64,000 nucleotides of DNA from Patagioenas fasciata (GCF_037038585.1 NC_092541.1:6558945-6622944); one strand, 5' to 3'. Shown: positions 32,044-44,394, counted from the first letter of the stretch. Notes: generated by a model not told the origin, from the letters alone. Translations and numbers: made by a program.

Positions 32044-35000
32044 CTACCTGGCTCTCTTGGGTTTTTTTGCATCTTCAAACAGCTCAGCGTTGGGAAAACC
32101 TTCATTCTCACCCTCTCTTCTTCTCTTCCCTTGGAATCTCTGTTTATCTGCTCTGCCATCTCCCAGTGGGTTTTTCGTCTCTTTCTCTTTTGAGTTTGCT
32201 GGATTTTCCATGCCATGGTGCTCTCTTCCAGAAGGTTTTTCAGGGTGATCTCCAGCTATACAATGATTTTCATGGCTGTGCCCACCAGGATAATTCTCCC
32301 TATGTCCCCAAGCGTAAGGCAAAATCTCTCGTCTGCTCTCAGGTGGATCAAACCTCTCTAGAAAAAAGTTCTCTCTGTTCGGTGGAAGTCCAGGCTGAGC
32401 ACCAGCAGCACAGCCCTTGCCAGACTTTCCAGACCATTCTCCATAGTTCCTTTCCCATTCTCTGTATCTTTCCTTTTCAAATGGATCCTGGAATTCAACC
32501 GATCGGCCATAGGCAGCTTTCATACCGTATAGTGGAACCGCTGTGTGTCTGTTAAAATACTCCCTTTGTCCTTCCCCTTGAGGTGTTGTCCTTTGAGTGC
32601 CAGACTGGCCTCTAAATACTGGAGACCTTGACCATGAGTGGTGATCACCACGCCACGTTGACCTAGAACGATCGTTACGACTCTTCCCTTTGCCTTTTCT
32701 TGGAGACGATGGCAATGGCGAGTGGGAACGGGAGCGGGAACGACTCCGTGATCGAGAGTTGGAGCGAGTGCAGGAAGAGCCTGATCGCGACTTGCAGCGG
32801 GTGTACGAACTTCTAGGGTAAGGCAAAGCACTACAGGGAGACTTGGACCTTAAAAAAGCACAACACAGAAGAATAATTACATTATTTCAAAGCAGTCACT
32901 CTCCCCAGTTTTTTTCCTCTCAGATTTGGTTTAGTTGTTTTTTTTTCCCCCTCCAGAGAGCAAGTCCCAAGGGCTACAGTGCAGGATCAAATAGCAAGAA
33001 AACGTGATTTAGCCTGAGGACAGTCACGCTCGATTTTAAACTGCCAGTCTAGTCTATTTAACTTCACGACTTATTTGGCAATTTGTAGGGGATGCAAAGC
33101 ACTTGTACTGCAATCCTATATGCTATTTAATCCTGTGCACTATTTAGTCCTCCACACTGTTTAATCAACACTTCCAGCCAGGTGTCCTAGCAAAATCTTG
33201 CACATACTTGGAGCTCTGACCAGGAACAGTGACCACATGTTGATAAAATCATCTCTAAAAGCTTCTAAACTCTGGAAATATGACTCAATGCCATTTCTCG
33301 AGGACAGAACCTGGCACCATGACTAATAGAGAGCTCTTCAGTCTCCTGCCCAAGGGATTTTGGGGGACAGGAAACATCAGCTGCCCTGAGTTTTTTCTCC
33401 AGAAGCTTTTCCTTTATCATTTTTTAAAGAATCATTTCACATGATTCCCTGTATGTTCATCACCATCATTCCTCCGCTCAAAGTCCTTCACCAATTGAAG
33501 ATTTCTTTACAAACAAGTCTGACCTTTTAATTCCCAAGAAAAATTTAACCATGTCAACAATGACCAGTGGAAGCCACCAGTCTGCAGCCCAGGGTAAAAT
33601 CTCTCTGGGTAGCCACGTGAGAGAAACAAGAAATGAAATGAGGACAGTTTCTCTGACCCAATTTGAGCTGTGACCCGCGCAGGAAACTCCTGTCACTGCA
33701 AACCCGGGAGCCACCCAATCCACCCAGTGACACAGACGTGGAGTGGAACTCCCCCGGCTTCTTCCAGACACTCTGCTTCTCCATTAAGGACACATGAAGC
33801 AGTTACCTGGAAAATGAACGCATACGCTCCTTTGGACTCCTTTCATAGTCCATCAATTCCTTCACAAAATCATTTGTAAACTCATCAGGTTTCGACTTCA
33901 CCTCCTCCCTGTTAAAATAAGTTTGACCTTTATTACAATTACAGTTTGAACTTTATTACGAAAAGACACCAAAAAACCAAAGCATGGTCAATACAAGAAG
34001 AGGCCACACCTTGAATCCTGGTGTCAGTTTTGGGCCCCACACCTCAGGGCTCAAAATGGCGGCCCCAGGGGCACCGGAATCACCTCAAGGCCCAAGATTT
34101 CTGTACGATACTCACAGCTCCCAGGCTGGTTTGTCACCTGCTGAGCACATTGCCCTGGCTCTCATTGGCGGATCTTTTGGAGTGGGGAGAGGAGAGAGAA
34201 AAAATCCCTTTCAGTTTATCTGAAGAGAAGGTTTTTAAAGAATTTCTAAGGTTATAGTTACCGGTTGGGGGGGTTGGTTGTCCTTGGGGGCCCAGGAGAT
34301 GTGGTAAAGCCGCTTGTGCTGGAGCAGGAACCTGATAGTCCTGGGGAATAAATGCAAACACATGGAAAAGAAGCCCTACTGAAATCCAAAACTCATGGTG
34401 TATATTGCAGTAAACCTCACCTTCTCTGCTGACAAACTGCGGATGGGCAGAGAGGAAGGGCTGGGAAGTTCCACGTTTGTCACCGGAGCAGCAGGAGGTG
34501 TCACCAGTGGCGGCGGCTGCTGCCAGAGCTGCTTACGGACCCTTTCTGTGTAGACAGTTCCATTTCTGAAGTTGTTCACAGCCTAGAGGCAGAGAAACCA
34601 TTTACAGAAAGGTGACGTTACAGAATATATTCCAGAAACTTCACCAGATCTCCACACAAAAGCCTCTGCGGAGTCAAATCACTTGTGCATTCCTGCAAAT
34701 GCCATCAAAGCTGAAATAAATCAACATCCAGAGATAGGAACGTGTCACATTAAACATGGACGTTAAGGATTGGTGTTCCATCCTTTATTGAATACTTTGG
34801 TATTTGAAGTCCTTCGTGTTAACACCGAATTTGAATGTGAAACAATCACACTAAACAAAACTGTGACCTGAACTGGCCAGACTGTCCCTAAATTTAGAGT
34901 TGTACCTTCTGGAACAACAGATAATGGGTCTGAACAGGAAATTCAGCCTTAAGCAATTCAGCCTTGCTTAAGGAGATGTAAATCCATATTTTTTACACAC

Positions 35001-38000
35001 AGCCTTTTCTTACAAACAGCTCATGTAAAAGTCACCGCGTTACCTGGCGTAGGAACTTGTTGGCAAATAAAGCATCCGGAGAAACATCCGTCCGGTGACA
35101 CGTTGGGCATTTATGTTCCTCAGATTCCAGTAACGCTGTCCTGATACCTGTGAAGAATTAGAGCCACCCAAGTATTTTTAGCCAAACTAAGGACATGTTG
35201 TGGGTTCTAATCAATTATAAAAGCACTTAGATGATTAATGATGAAATATGGTCTGGAATGAAGAGCATGAAGCTCTAAATGTTCAATAGTGTGAAAAGTT
35301 TCTCTCATGCAGCAAATAGCTACCGAGTTTTGATATTCTGCTCTTGCAGCATTTGAAGATGTGGACGGGGCTGTGTCCTGGTGTGCTAATTGGTCTCATT
35401 AGACGAGGCTGTGTCTGGATGTGTTGCCTGGTCTTTTTTCCACCTTCTCATCCAGCAAGAAGTCACCAACCTCAAGGTCAAGGAATAAAACACCTCTCAA
35501 AAACCACGAGTAGGTTGGTTTGAGTTCTGGAGGTTCGAACCAACCCTCTCAGGGAGAAGAATGCGGATTATATTTATTTCTTATACTTCTTTTCTGATAT
35601 TTTACATGATATTTCTTTCTTCTATTTCTACTTTCAGAAGAGCAGGTGTGATGCTTGGCATTAACAAACACTTACATTCATCGCAATAACTGTTTCCACA
35701 GCAGGGAATAATGACGGCATCGGTCGTTATGTTTTTACAAATGAGACACAACAGCTCCTCGGGAACAGGGTCCTGGTTTGAGGAGGAGGAGGGCGGTTCC
35801 GCTGGTAAAAATGGAGGTTTTTCCTTCTTCCCTCTCGCATAAGCTTCCCTGGAGGGGGGTGGAAAATAAGATGGCAATAAGATGGGCAAAGGAAAGCTTT
35901 TCCAAGCTTTGGATTTTGTCAAAGGGAGATAAGAGACGGAATTTCCAGGTTACGGGACGGTGACAACGCTTCTTCCCCCATCACTACAGGTGCCGTGCAA
36001 CTTGCTGGCGTTGCCGCTCTCACACTCTCATGGGGCTCCTCTCGTTGCCCTTCGGGTCAGTCCAATTAATCCCGTACTTACGCGTTAATTATCGGTATTG
36101 CGTATTTTCCGGTGTTTGTCAGCATCGCGCCCCTGGTGCTGGGATCTTCAACCTCCACCAGGAAACTCCTGGGAATTCCTGTGCTCTTTTTAATCCTGGG
36201 AACGGGCTCAAAAGTTTTGTCCTGTTAGGAACAGAAATGCAGACGTCTCTCACCTGGAGACCCACGCTTCAAACGACATTTCAATGACCATTTTAACTAG
36301 CAAAAGCTTTTAATCCTCTCCTTTTGCCAAGCGTGAGGGTTGCGTGAATATTCAACAAAAGACTTGTGGAATGAAAACACACAAATATCCAACAGGTGGG
36401 GTCAACAGAAACATCTCCGTTTGTACGGAATCCTAAACACTGCAAAATGTCATTGAAAAGAGTTCAAAATGGAAAAACTGCCAGTAATACTGAAATGGAT
36501 CAAGAGGCATAAAGGATCACAGAGGATGATCTACAGCCACATCTATTGTCTGTGACCTAGAAAAAAGAAAACAGTACATCTAGAATTCCAGGTTGCCTTG
36601 TATTTCGAAGGGCTTTGCAGCTTTGCTGCACAACCTCTGCATTTCGCCCCAAGAGAAACAATTCTTCCTACGATAATATTAAAAGGGAATACGATAATAT
36701 TAAAATTGAAAATGAAAAGATTTTTAAAAAGCTTCAGCAGAAGCCCCCCCCAGTCTTACCCCTTTTGTCGGGCAGTTCTTTATGTAGTGGCCGGGTTTTC
36801 CGCAGCGGAAACAAGTGTACGATGGCGGAGGGGTCTTCATGTAACTACAAGTGTTTTGGGGAAAAAAAAGAAAGAAGCGTCACCCTTGCCAAAGGAAATG
36901 CCTCGACAAGTTTTCCATCATCTTCAGAGAGGAGATCTGACATGAGCAGCACTCACGTGGCTGGATTGTATTGCCAGCAGGACTGGATCATCATGGCTTT
37001 TATTTTGTCTTCTTCAGAAGCGTTGGCTTCAGCCAGGTTGGCCGTCTGTTCAACGGGGAATTAACGGGTGACAGACACGTTACGTGCTTGGAACTCAAAA
37101 CTTTCGGCTCTGTTTGTACCTCTGTAACTAATCCCATTTTCTTCTGAGCTACGTGTAGAAAAATCTGCATTATCCAGTATTTTTAAGCGCTAGGTAATTT
37201 GAAGGAGAAGATAGATCTCCGCTGTCCATTTCATTGAGAAAGATGGAAATTATTTGGACAGTCAAGGTCGTTCAGATCAACCACTCCTGGTTTTGTTTTT
37301 ATGTGCATTTATAGGATTTTGTCCACAAATCAACCAGCTACGTTCAATTTTTTATTAAATTGTTCTTTCATATACACGTTATTTTTCTCAATGTTGAATC
37401 CAGATCAAAATCTATGAAACCATCTCCAGTAACATTTACAGAAAACTTGAGAGATACTTGACTAATAGAACCCAAACAGTTACATAACACATCCAAACCC
37501 CACAAAACATGACTAGGAATAGACTGTAATTCAAATATGGCATTTACTTCATCAGAATCACAAAGCAGAAAACTTTCTGCAACGCGTTGCCTCCATGCTG
37601 AGCCAGTCTGCACTCAGCTTTACGGTATTGTCCTGCATTTTCTGAAACACTTAAATTTCCTCAAAAGCTGAAATGTGTGACACACACTTGGACAGTTTTT
37701 CCCATTTTAGCATAAAATTCCACATGAGATTCCAGAGCCAAGGACACATTTCGAATTCAGATTTAGATTTCCTTTGAAAAGGAAAGGATTGCCTCCCAAG
37801 CTATTTTTTTCCTGAATGTACGTGATTTGATTTCTGCAGCGAGAGAGGGAAGAAGTTCCCAGTGGGAAGAGATTTCTCGGAAGTGAACTCCAGCCTGGAA
37901 ACTCAGACATCACTGTGCAATCGTCCGTGTTACAGAAACGCTTCTGCTCTGGCTGTTGCAACCCCCCCTGAAACGTCCGTAATTGAATTATTCTGTGAGA

Positions 38001-39310
38001 ATTGTGTTAGTTTCCAGCACAAAAGTAACGAAACATAAGAAAACCAGTAAAAACAGCTTCTGAAGTGCCGCTTCTTTGCATCTTGAAGATGAGCGATTCT
38101 GCAACGTGACATTGGGGCTGGGAGATCACAGGACAGTATCCAAATATACACACATTTTAAAGGTAAAATAAAGACGCTAAATTATCCAATATTAAATCCA
38201 ATATTGTTCAACTACAAGACTTGTCCAGCTCTATAGGTCACCGTGTAAGATTCAAAAACACTATTAAAAACAGTGTTTTCTTCCTATTTGGCAAGAATAT
38301 ATACCTTACATTCTATTGTAATACCTTAATAAGCTGTGCCAGAGAAAGAGGCGCAGGAGAGTCATCGATCTGTTCACAAAGAATTAAACACGTATTCAAT
38401 GGTACATTCAAGAAACAGTGGGACAGCAGCACAAAACAGCTGTGACGAATTCAGATGGCGTCGCCTTACTGTTCCACAATCACGGGCGAGCTTTCCAGCC
38501 ATTTATTCCTACCACACTGAGTTCTGCTTTGAAATGCATCACAGTATCACAGCATGTTTGGGATCGGAAGGGACCTCAAAAGATCATCGAGTCCAATCCC
38601 CCACACAGAAGCATGGAAAAAAAGCCAAATAAACTGTATTTGTGAACACGGCGTTTGTGTTGCTACACTTGCCAGTAAAAAGAAAAAAAGAGAAAAATAA
38701 CTGTTTTCAAGAAATAAAAACCCATCCGAATTAGTTGGAATAGAATAAATGCAATTTACATTAAAATAAAGACAAAATATATAAACCACGTAACAGACAC
38801 AGAGTATTCGACCTGAGCAGCAAATCCAGATCCAGACCATTTACCAGTCAAGTGTTTCCTTGTGTTTCTCATTTATATAATATTGGAGCAGCACAATGAG
38901 TGTTTGCAAACCTGAAGAAAAACACCACCCCTTTCCCAAAGGTAAATTCATAGCTCTGTAGCAACGATATTTAAATTCATGGCAATCTATTACAGACATT
39001 TTTGCACTCAGAGGGGCCCCAACAAAATCGCTGCAATTACACGGTTTTAGGAACAAATCCCCAAGTATTTAAGGCACGACAAGGAATCGCGGAGCTGCAC
39101 AGCAGTGTCCTCACAACAGCGGCGTGACTCACTTTCTACCTTGCTGAGGCCAATATTTACAACATTTACTGGAAAATACATTATGTCAATGCTTGGGAAA
39201 CTCATACAAGGCTGCGTTGGTTAAAATCCAGCGTGGTGTGTAGGAGAAAGGGTGAGATAATGTTTTTACATACGGCTTTAGATGTTCCGCTCACTGGCTC
39301 CTGCTGACTT
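32044..39310 (-). CDS. RBBP6-like RING ubiquitin ligase paralogue (5' exons not found)
   Basis: Twelve exons join in frame into 625 codons: 39310-39274, 38369-38325, 37045-36957, 36844-36760, 36221-36082, 35848-35676, 35147-35044, 34582-34421, 34340-34262, 34173-34116, 33908-33807 and 32848-32044. All have AG/GT borders. Order and text follow RBBP6, a nuclear E3 ligase and mRNA 3'-end-processing factor. A CCHC zinc knuckle (CFRCGKPGHYIKNC, residues 68-81) and a RING/U-box-like finger (C166, C169, C181, C182, C187, C190, C203, C206) are intact. KSKPDEFTNDFVKELM and an RS-rich tail (from about 358) follow. Differences from RBBP6: the long proline-rich exon before KSKPDEF is absent, yet the splice phases still fit. 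The frame stops after KKPKRAR, roughly where RBBP6 enters its long C-terminal region with the Rb- and p53-binding parts. The N-terminal DWNN ubiquitin-like domain is not found upstream. It may be a functional paralogue, or a truncated copy that has kept its frame. Confidence 0.88.
33990..34088 (+). repeat. CR1: CR1-derived fragment in an intron, next to an exon
   Basis: CACACCTTGAATCCTGGTGT and CAGTTTTGGGCCCCACACCT match CR1. CAGGGCTCAAAATGGCGGCC follows, the same motif that is repeated in the CR1 at 44.4-45.3 kb. It ends about 28 bases from the exon at 34116-34173 of the RBBP6-like gene. Confidence 0.7.
38535..38605 (-). repeat. CR1: CR1 LINE 3' tip
   Basis: CATCACAGTATCACAGCATG and GGAAGGGACCTCAAAAGATC and GAGTCCAATCCCCC are the inverted 3' terminus of a CR1. 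It lies in an intron of the RBBP6-like gene. Confidence 0.75.
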
Positions 39311-39887
39311 CTAGAAGGAGAAATAAAGGTGATCAGAACTTAAATGAAGCATCCGGACCCAACAGAAAGCAGTGAAACCAGATTCTAAAACCTGAACACC
39401 AAAACCTTAGGTTCTGATTGCCTCAGGAATGCGGAAATTCATTCTTATACATAAACTCTGATGCCAGAAACTGCTTTAAGTGCTTTAAAGTGACATTGAA
39501 AGCACTGCAATATTTTAGGAAATATTTATGACACTTGAAAACTTGCTGAGATTCCACACACTCATTGATCTGTCACTTCGTTCTTTCACGTTTATTTGAT
39601 CTTTTTCTTTAGTGTGCAAACACCTCAGATTTGGGGCCTACGAATACCTGCTCTATCCGCCCTCAGCCCAGCGGAAGGAACAGTCAAACACTGAGAATGA
39701 GACTCTGCCCGGATGGGAACAAATTCCAAGCTCATGCTCCAATGTCTTTACTATCAAAGCAAACACGTAAACCGAGGAATCCCTCCGTGTCCAGGAAATG
39801 GGATCTAAACTTGGGTCTCAGAACAACCAACCCCAGGAACAGTTAAATCATCTGAAGAGTCACCGCTGTCGGAGTTCGGACCTCACG

Positions 39888-40012
39888 TCCTAAAAACGTA
39901 GGCCTGAAAAATCAGGCCTAAAAATGTAGGCTTATAAAATGTAAGCCTAAAAATGTAGGCCTAAAGTTTTAGGCCAAAAAACGTGGGCCTAAAAGTGCAG
40001 CCATGGAAACAG
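39888..40012. repeat. Short AGGCCT palindrome-cored tandem repeat
   Basis: About eight imperfect units of 13-14 bases, typically AGGCCTAAAAATGT, with the StuI-type palindrome AGGCCT at the core of the best units and one-base variants (AGGCTT, AAGCCT, TAGGCC) in the rest. Confidence 0.85.
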
Positions 40013-40194
40013 AGGCCGAAAAATCTGCTTTGAGTCAGATCCATTCAAGTCTACCCCATCACAACAAAAATTAACAGCCGCTTTAATAAGCAAGATACAA
40101 TCTGAATGCCTCTGTAAACTCATATCCGTTAAAAAGGTTAAAGCACACTGAAACGCCTCACAAAGAATGCAAAGGAAATCCTGCTCCCCTAAAT

Positions 40195-41062
40195 CTTGGA
40201 CACCCAAACCTTGCACCCTCAAATCTTGCACCCCTTGCACCCTAAAAGCATTCATGCCCAAATCCTGCACCCTAAAATCCTGTACCCCCAAACTCTGAAA
40301 CCCAGATCTTGCACCTGAGATTCTGCATCCCTATTAACCCTTCACCCCAAAACCCTACAACACAATATCCCGCACCCCCAATTTCGACCGTACCAAACTC
40401 TGCAACCCTAAACCCTAAAGCCAAAATCTTGCACCCCCTAATCCTGCCCTCGCAAATCCTGAACCCTGAAACCCTGCACCCCCAAACCCTACACCCCCAA
40501 ATCCTCCACCTCTAATCTTCCACCCCTTTACCACTGCACCCCAAAACCTGCACCACCAAATCTTGTACTCCCAAAACCTCCTCCCTCCAAACCCTGCACT
40601 TCAAAACACTGCATCCCCAAACCCTGATCCCCCAAATCAGGCACCCCCAGTTCCTGCACTCCATACCCTACACCTTGCACCCCCAAAACCCCGTTCCCCA
40701 AAACTCTACACCTCCAAATCCTGAACCCATAAACCCTGCAGCCCCAGATCCTGCCCCCAAAAGAATGATCCCCCAAAACCTGCACCCCCAGATCCTGCTG
40801 CCCCATACCCAGCACCCCAAACTCTGCACACATCCTGCACTCTCATAGCCCTGCACCTCAAATAATTCCCTTGACCCCGCACCCCCAAAACCTGTAACCC
40901 CAAACGCTGCACCCCCAGGTCCTGTCCCCAAACTCTGCACTTCCAGATCCTGCCCCCCATAACCCTTAAAGCCCAAATATTGCACCCCAGATCCTTCTTC
41001 AGCACCCTGCACCCCAAATTCCTCACCCGAAAACCTGCACCCCCAGATCCTGCACCACCAAG
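40195..41062. repeat. Degenerate 15-base C-rich tandem array
   Basis: About 870 bases of a unit close to TGCACCCCCAAATCC, with length slips of one or two bases. A telomere-like patch AACCCTAAACCCTAAA lies at about 40403-40420. The minus strand is G-rich in regular runs and could form G-quadruplexes. Because the unit is 15 bases, it stays open and encodes VQGLG-type repeats on the minus strand; I do not take those as proteins. Confidence 0.92.
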
Positions 41063-41064
41063 TC

Positions 41065-41865
41065 CTTTACCTCCTGTTGAACAAGCCAGACAAGCTCACG
41101 AGTTCTTCCATCGATCGTCAGCATCGCTCCCAAAGCAGTTTGCACTTCCCAAGGAACAAGCTGGATCCATTACCGCAGTTGTCCTGCCTGTGCCCGCATG
41201 GCGCCTCTGCAACGAAAGGGAGCGAATCCTCGGGGCTCGCAGCCGGGTCAGTCATGGCAAACTGATATTACTGAATTTGCAGCGTTTGGCCGACAAAAGT
41301 ACATTGGTGTGTCCATAGACAGCTGTTCAGGACTGTTGTGGCTACAGCTTTGACCTCAGCGAACGCAAAAGCGGGAAAGCGTCACTGATTGCAAGCCTTT
41401 GCTGTCATGGGAGTTCCTACCCAGATCAAACAGATAATGGCCCCGCATACCGCTCTGACACTCCTGCAACCTTCCTCGTCCTGTGGAAGGTGCCACCCCC
41501 GTTCGGAGTCCCTCATAGCTCTGCTGGCCAGGCAGTTACTGAGCGTGCACACGCACCTTGAAAAGCCTTTTGCCCGTTCTGAACAGACAAGGGGAACTGG
41601 TGTGGGTCCAGAGGAGGTTTTGGTGAAGGCATCGTATGTGCTGAACTGTCTTAATCCTAAAAGTGAGACTGAAGCGGAACCTGTTGTTATGCACCGTGTC
41701 AACAATGTCAAAGATCTTTCCGAAGAAGTACCTAAGGTCCGTGTGTTTGATCCGATAACACAGCAGTGGGAAGGTCCTGTGTCACTGATCACCTGGGGAA
41801 GGGGATGTGCTTGTGTTTGGACAGGTAACCATAGCAACGGGTGGATTCAGCACAGTGGGTGAGGC
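41065..41865 (+). pseudogene. Retroviral integrase remnant (endogenous retrovirus pol)
   Basis: Plus-strand pieces in order: an N-terminal HHCC-zinc-finger-like start (VEQARQAHEFFHRSSASLPK, 41071-41130), a disrupted core with GRQKYIGVSIDS-like text in another frame (about 41285-41320), GVPTQIK followed by the DNGPAYRS region in a shifted frame (about 41410-41455), and HLEKPFARSEQ (about 41560). GPVSLITWGRGCACVWTG of the C-terminal DNA-binding domain ends the run (41774-41827). The enzyme would join viral DNA to host DNA. At least three frame changes and a stop make it inactive. Polymerase and RNase H are missing upstream, where the C-rich array begins. Confidence 0.82.
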
Positions 41866-42129
41866 CTTGGCTGGCCAGCAAAGAAGAGACCGATTGCAGT
41901 GGTGAGGGCCCTGACCCTCAGCCGTGTGGTCGCTTTCAGCAGCGGATGCAGCCGGTGCTGAGCTTTGCAAAACAGAGCAGCGATTAATGGTTTGTTATTG
42001 GCCATGGCCACGGTTGTGAAGTTCGATGGGATGTGCTCTTTGAACTTCAAAGACCTTTCAGAATCTCTACATAAAAAGATAAGAGAATGCAGAACATGAA
42101 AATAACAGAAGATGGTGGGTTTTTTGGGA

Positions 42130-42285
42130 TGGATGCTGTGTTTGGTTGAAAGGAATGTTGAGAACAGGTCTGTTCTTGTTAACTGTAACTGAATTAGCTT
42201 TAATATTCTTACCCTGTGTTTCGCATGGTCTTCAAAGCACAGTACGGCGTGTTGTGAACATTCTGTTGAATGAAAGAGGGGGAGA
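42130..42285 (+). pseudogene. Env membrane-anchor remnant and polypurine tract
   Basis: The frame at 42146-42290 has a hydrophobic run GLFLLTVTELALIFLPCV followed by a short basic tail, as expected for the end of a retroviral transmembrane Env. A purine run AAAGAGGGGGAGA (42273-42285) follows directly, fitting the polypurine tract that primes plus-strand synthesis, with TG immediately after it. The Env surface part is absent. Confidence 0.55.
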
Positions 42286-42700
42286 TGCAGTGGCAAAGCC
42301 CCCCGGGGGGATGGGGTCGTCGCCAGCCCGGCTGGAAGGTGAAGCCGGAGACCAAAGAGACAAAAGGAATCCTGTAAGAAGGGACCAGCCAATGAGCAAT
42401 CGCCGACAGGCGCGTGCAGAGCGCGTGGACAGCGCATGCAGCCAATCACGTTACTGGGTAGCACGTGCTGTAACCAATCACGTCGTTGCACGGCGTGTGG
42501 ACAGGGCAGCTTTTGGTCGGAAGCCGGCGCGGTCGGACAATCCAGTTGAGCCCTGTGGGCCTCGCTTGGTGTGTCAGGTTCCGTCTCTGGCGTGGCAGCA
42601 ACATTGAACGGCTGCAGTTTTCTGTCTCTTGGTGGCCCAAACTCTCTCCAGTGCACAGAAGGGTGATCCTCCGTGCAGCAGCGAGGCCTGTTAGCACAGT
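42286..42700 (+). mobile_element. Probable 3' LTR (U3) of the integrase-bearing ERV
   Basis: It begins TGCAGTGGC right after the polypurine tract. It carries three CCAAT boxes (AGCCAATGAGC about 42389, GCAGCCAATCACG about 42440, TAACCAATCACG about 42472), the latter two in a repeated context CAATCACGT. No AATAAA is visible, so R-U5 and the right end are not defined; the given end is approximate. Confidence 0.5.
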
Positions 42701-42749
42701 GCAAGTTGGGCTCCATTAGAGCAGTAGAGCAGCACTGGATAGCGGGGGG

Positions 42750-44390
42750 AGGATCAAGAAGTGTGTTAATGGCCTGGGTCATGGGAGGAGCACGTATTGC
42801 AAATCCAAGAGTATGTGGACTTCATATTTTCTTGCATTGCTTTGATGCTGTGTTTTTATAGAAGACCTACATGCTCGCAAATGGCATTTGCCAGATTATA
42901 GTAGCGCACTGCAGAAATGAGTCCTCTCTCTGGAGAATCTTTCCGGGGCCTCTGCCTGTGATCCTCTGAGACAAGCAGTTCTTCCTGAATTATTTACTTC
43001 TCCAGACTATTTGATTTGTGGCCTTATGTTGCAGAACGGGGAAGCTCCATCCGGTGTGTCTGACCTGTGATGCACTGTGCATGCATCGTGCTTAATGCAC
43101 CAGAAGTTATGTTCTGGATTCATTTTAATGAGAGTAAATAATTGGATGGGTTCTTGTCGCACTCAACAAATGCATCTCACAACTTGGGAAACTCTCTCGT
43201 CTCTTTTGATCAGCCATCTGTATTTGTTTAATGCTGAAACAATAGGAACTCTTCTTTAGCCTGTTTTCCCACTCTCCCTTCTCTAAGCTGAGAGACTGCG
43301 CTGAGGCACTGCTCACCGAATTGTATTCAAACATCCATGAACACCAGGGGGTTCAGAGCTGCTCAGCTGTGGAACACGGGGCTGAATTGGGCTTCTGCTG
43401 TTTGCTGCTTTGCAGAAGAACCCGCAGCACAAGCTGGAGCACAAGCACAGTTCGCTGCCAGGTCAGCCGAGTTGTTTAGTACAGCTCAACCTCGGGAAAA
43501 ACAAACAAAAAAACAACCCCAACCCAGCGATGGGTTGAAAACAGTAACAATAAAATGCTTTCAGCTCTCGCAGCTGCTGTAAGCGAGGAACAGCGGGTGT
43601 GCAGCTGGCTGTGTATTACACTGAGCTCTTCATTTGCTTACACGTGAGGTCTTGCCCGTGTCTGTGATCGTGTTGCTTGGCCACTGCGATCTTGCACCCA
43701 CTTTGTCGAGCGTTTCTCAGCTGAGGTGACAGTGGAAGTGGTTTGTGTGCTCCTGTGCCTTACAGACTGACAAAAATGCTGGATGGGAAGTGGATGTTGT
43801 AATGAGTTCAGGAGGTTTTATTGGGAACTCAGCACGGTCTGGTGAGGTGTTACTGGATCTCCATGTTCTGCTGGCTCCACTCAGAGCTGGAGTATTACAG
43901 TGAAAACGGGGGATCTATTTAGGTGTCACTGGAGTGTTTCTCAGCATTTCAAACGGCTGCTGAAGTACATTATAGCTTTTCTGCTATCCCCATAGGAAAA
44001 TGTGTGCACAGTAATGTTTTCTGTTTCAGATCTTAGGATTTCGTGCTGACCATTTATTCTTGTTTTTCTTTTGATCAGAAATCCTCAGGTAGCCATTTGA
44101 AATACTAGGATAATCAAGTCAAATGATCAAGAAAAAGCACCAAAAAATGCAAAGAACGTCTCTGAACTCCTGAAGAACAGACAAAATCCCCCTCTGGTAC
44201 ATCCCCCTCTCATTTCAACAGCCCTAGTTACTGGAATATGAAAGGTACTGGAATGCAACCTCAGAATCAGTTTGAATTCTATTCCCTCCAGCCCTCCAGA
44301 GAACACACGTGCAGGAATGTGTTCTCCCAGAAAGAAAATCCAAAGAAAGATTAAAAAAATGATGACAGGCATGCACGCAATGTTCCTTTC
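42750..44390. other. Intergenic, no gene recognised
   Basis: Mixed composition; the frames present are short and motif-free. No RBBP6-like DWNN exon was found here on the minus strand. Confidence 0.5.
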
Positions 44391-44394
44391 AGAG

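Noticed and set aside
40528-41026. Minus-strand frames with GVQGLG-type repeats
   Set aside because: Translation of the degenerate 15-base array; several overlapping frames look alike, as expected for a non-coding repeat.
41847-42782. Minus-strand frame of 311 codons
   Set aside because: It lies antisense to the env tail and U3 of the retroviral remnant and has no recognisable domain.
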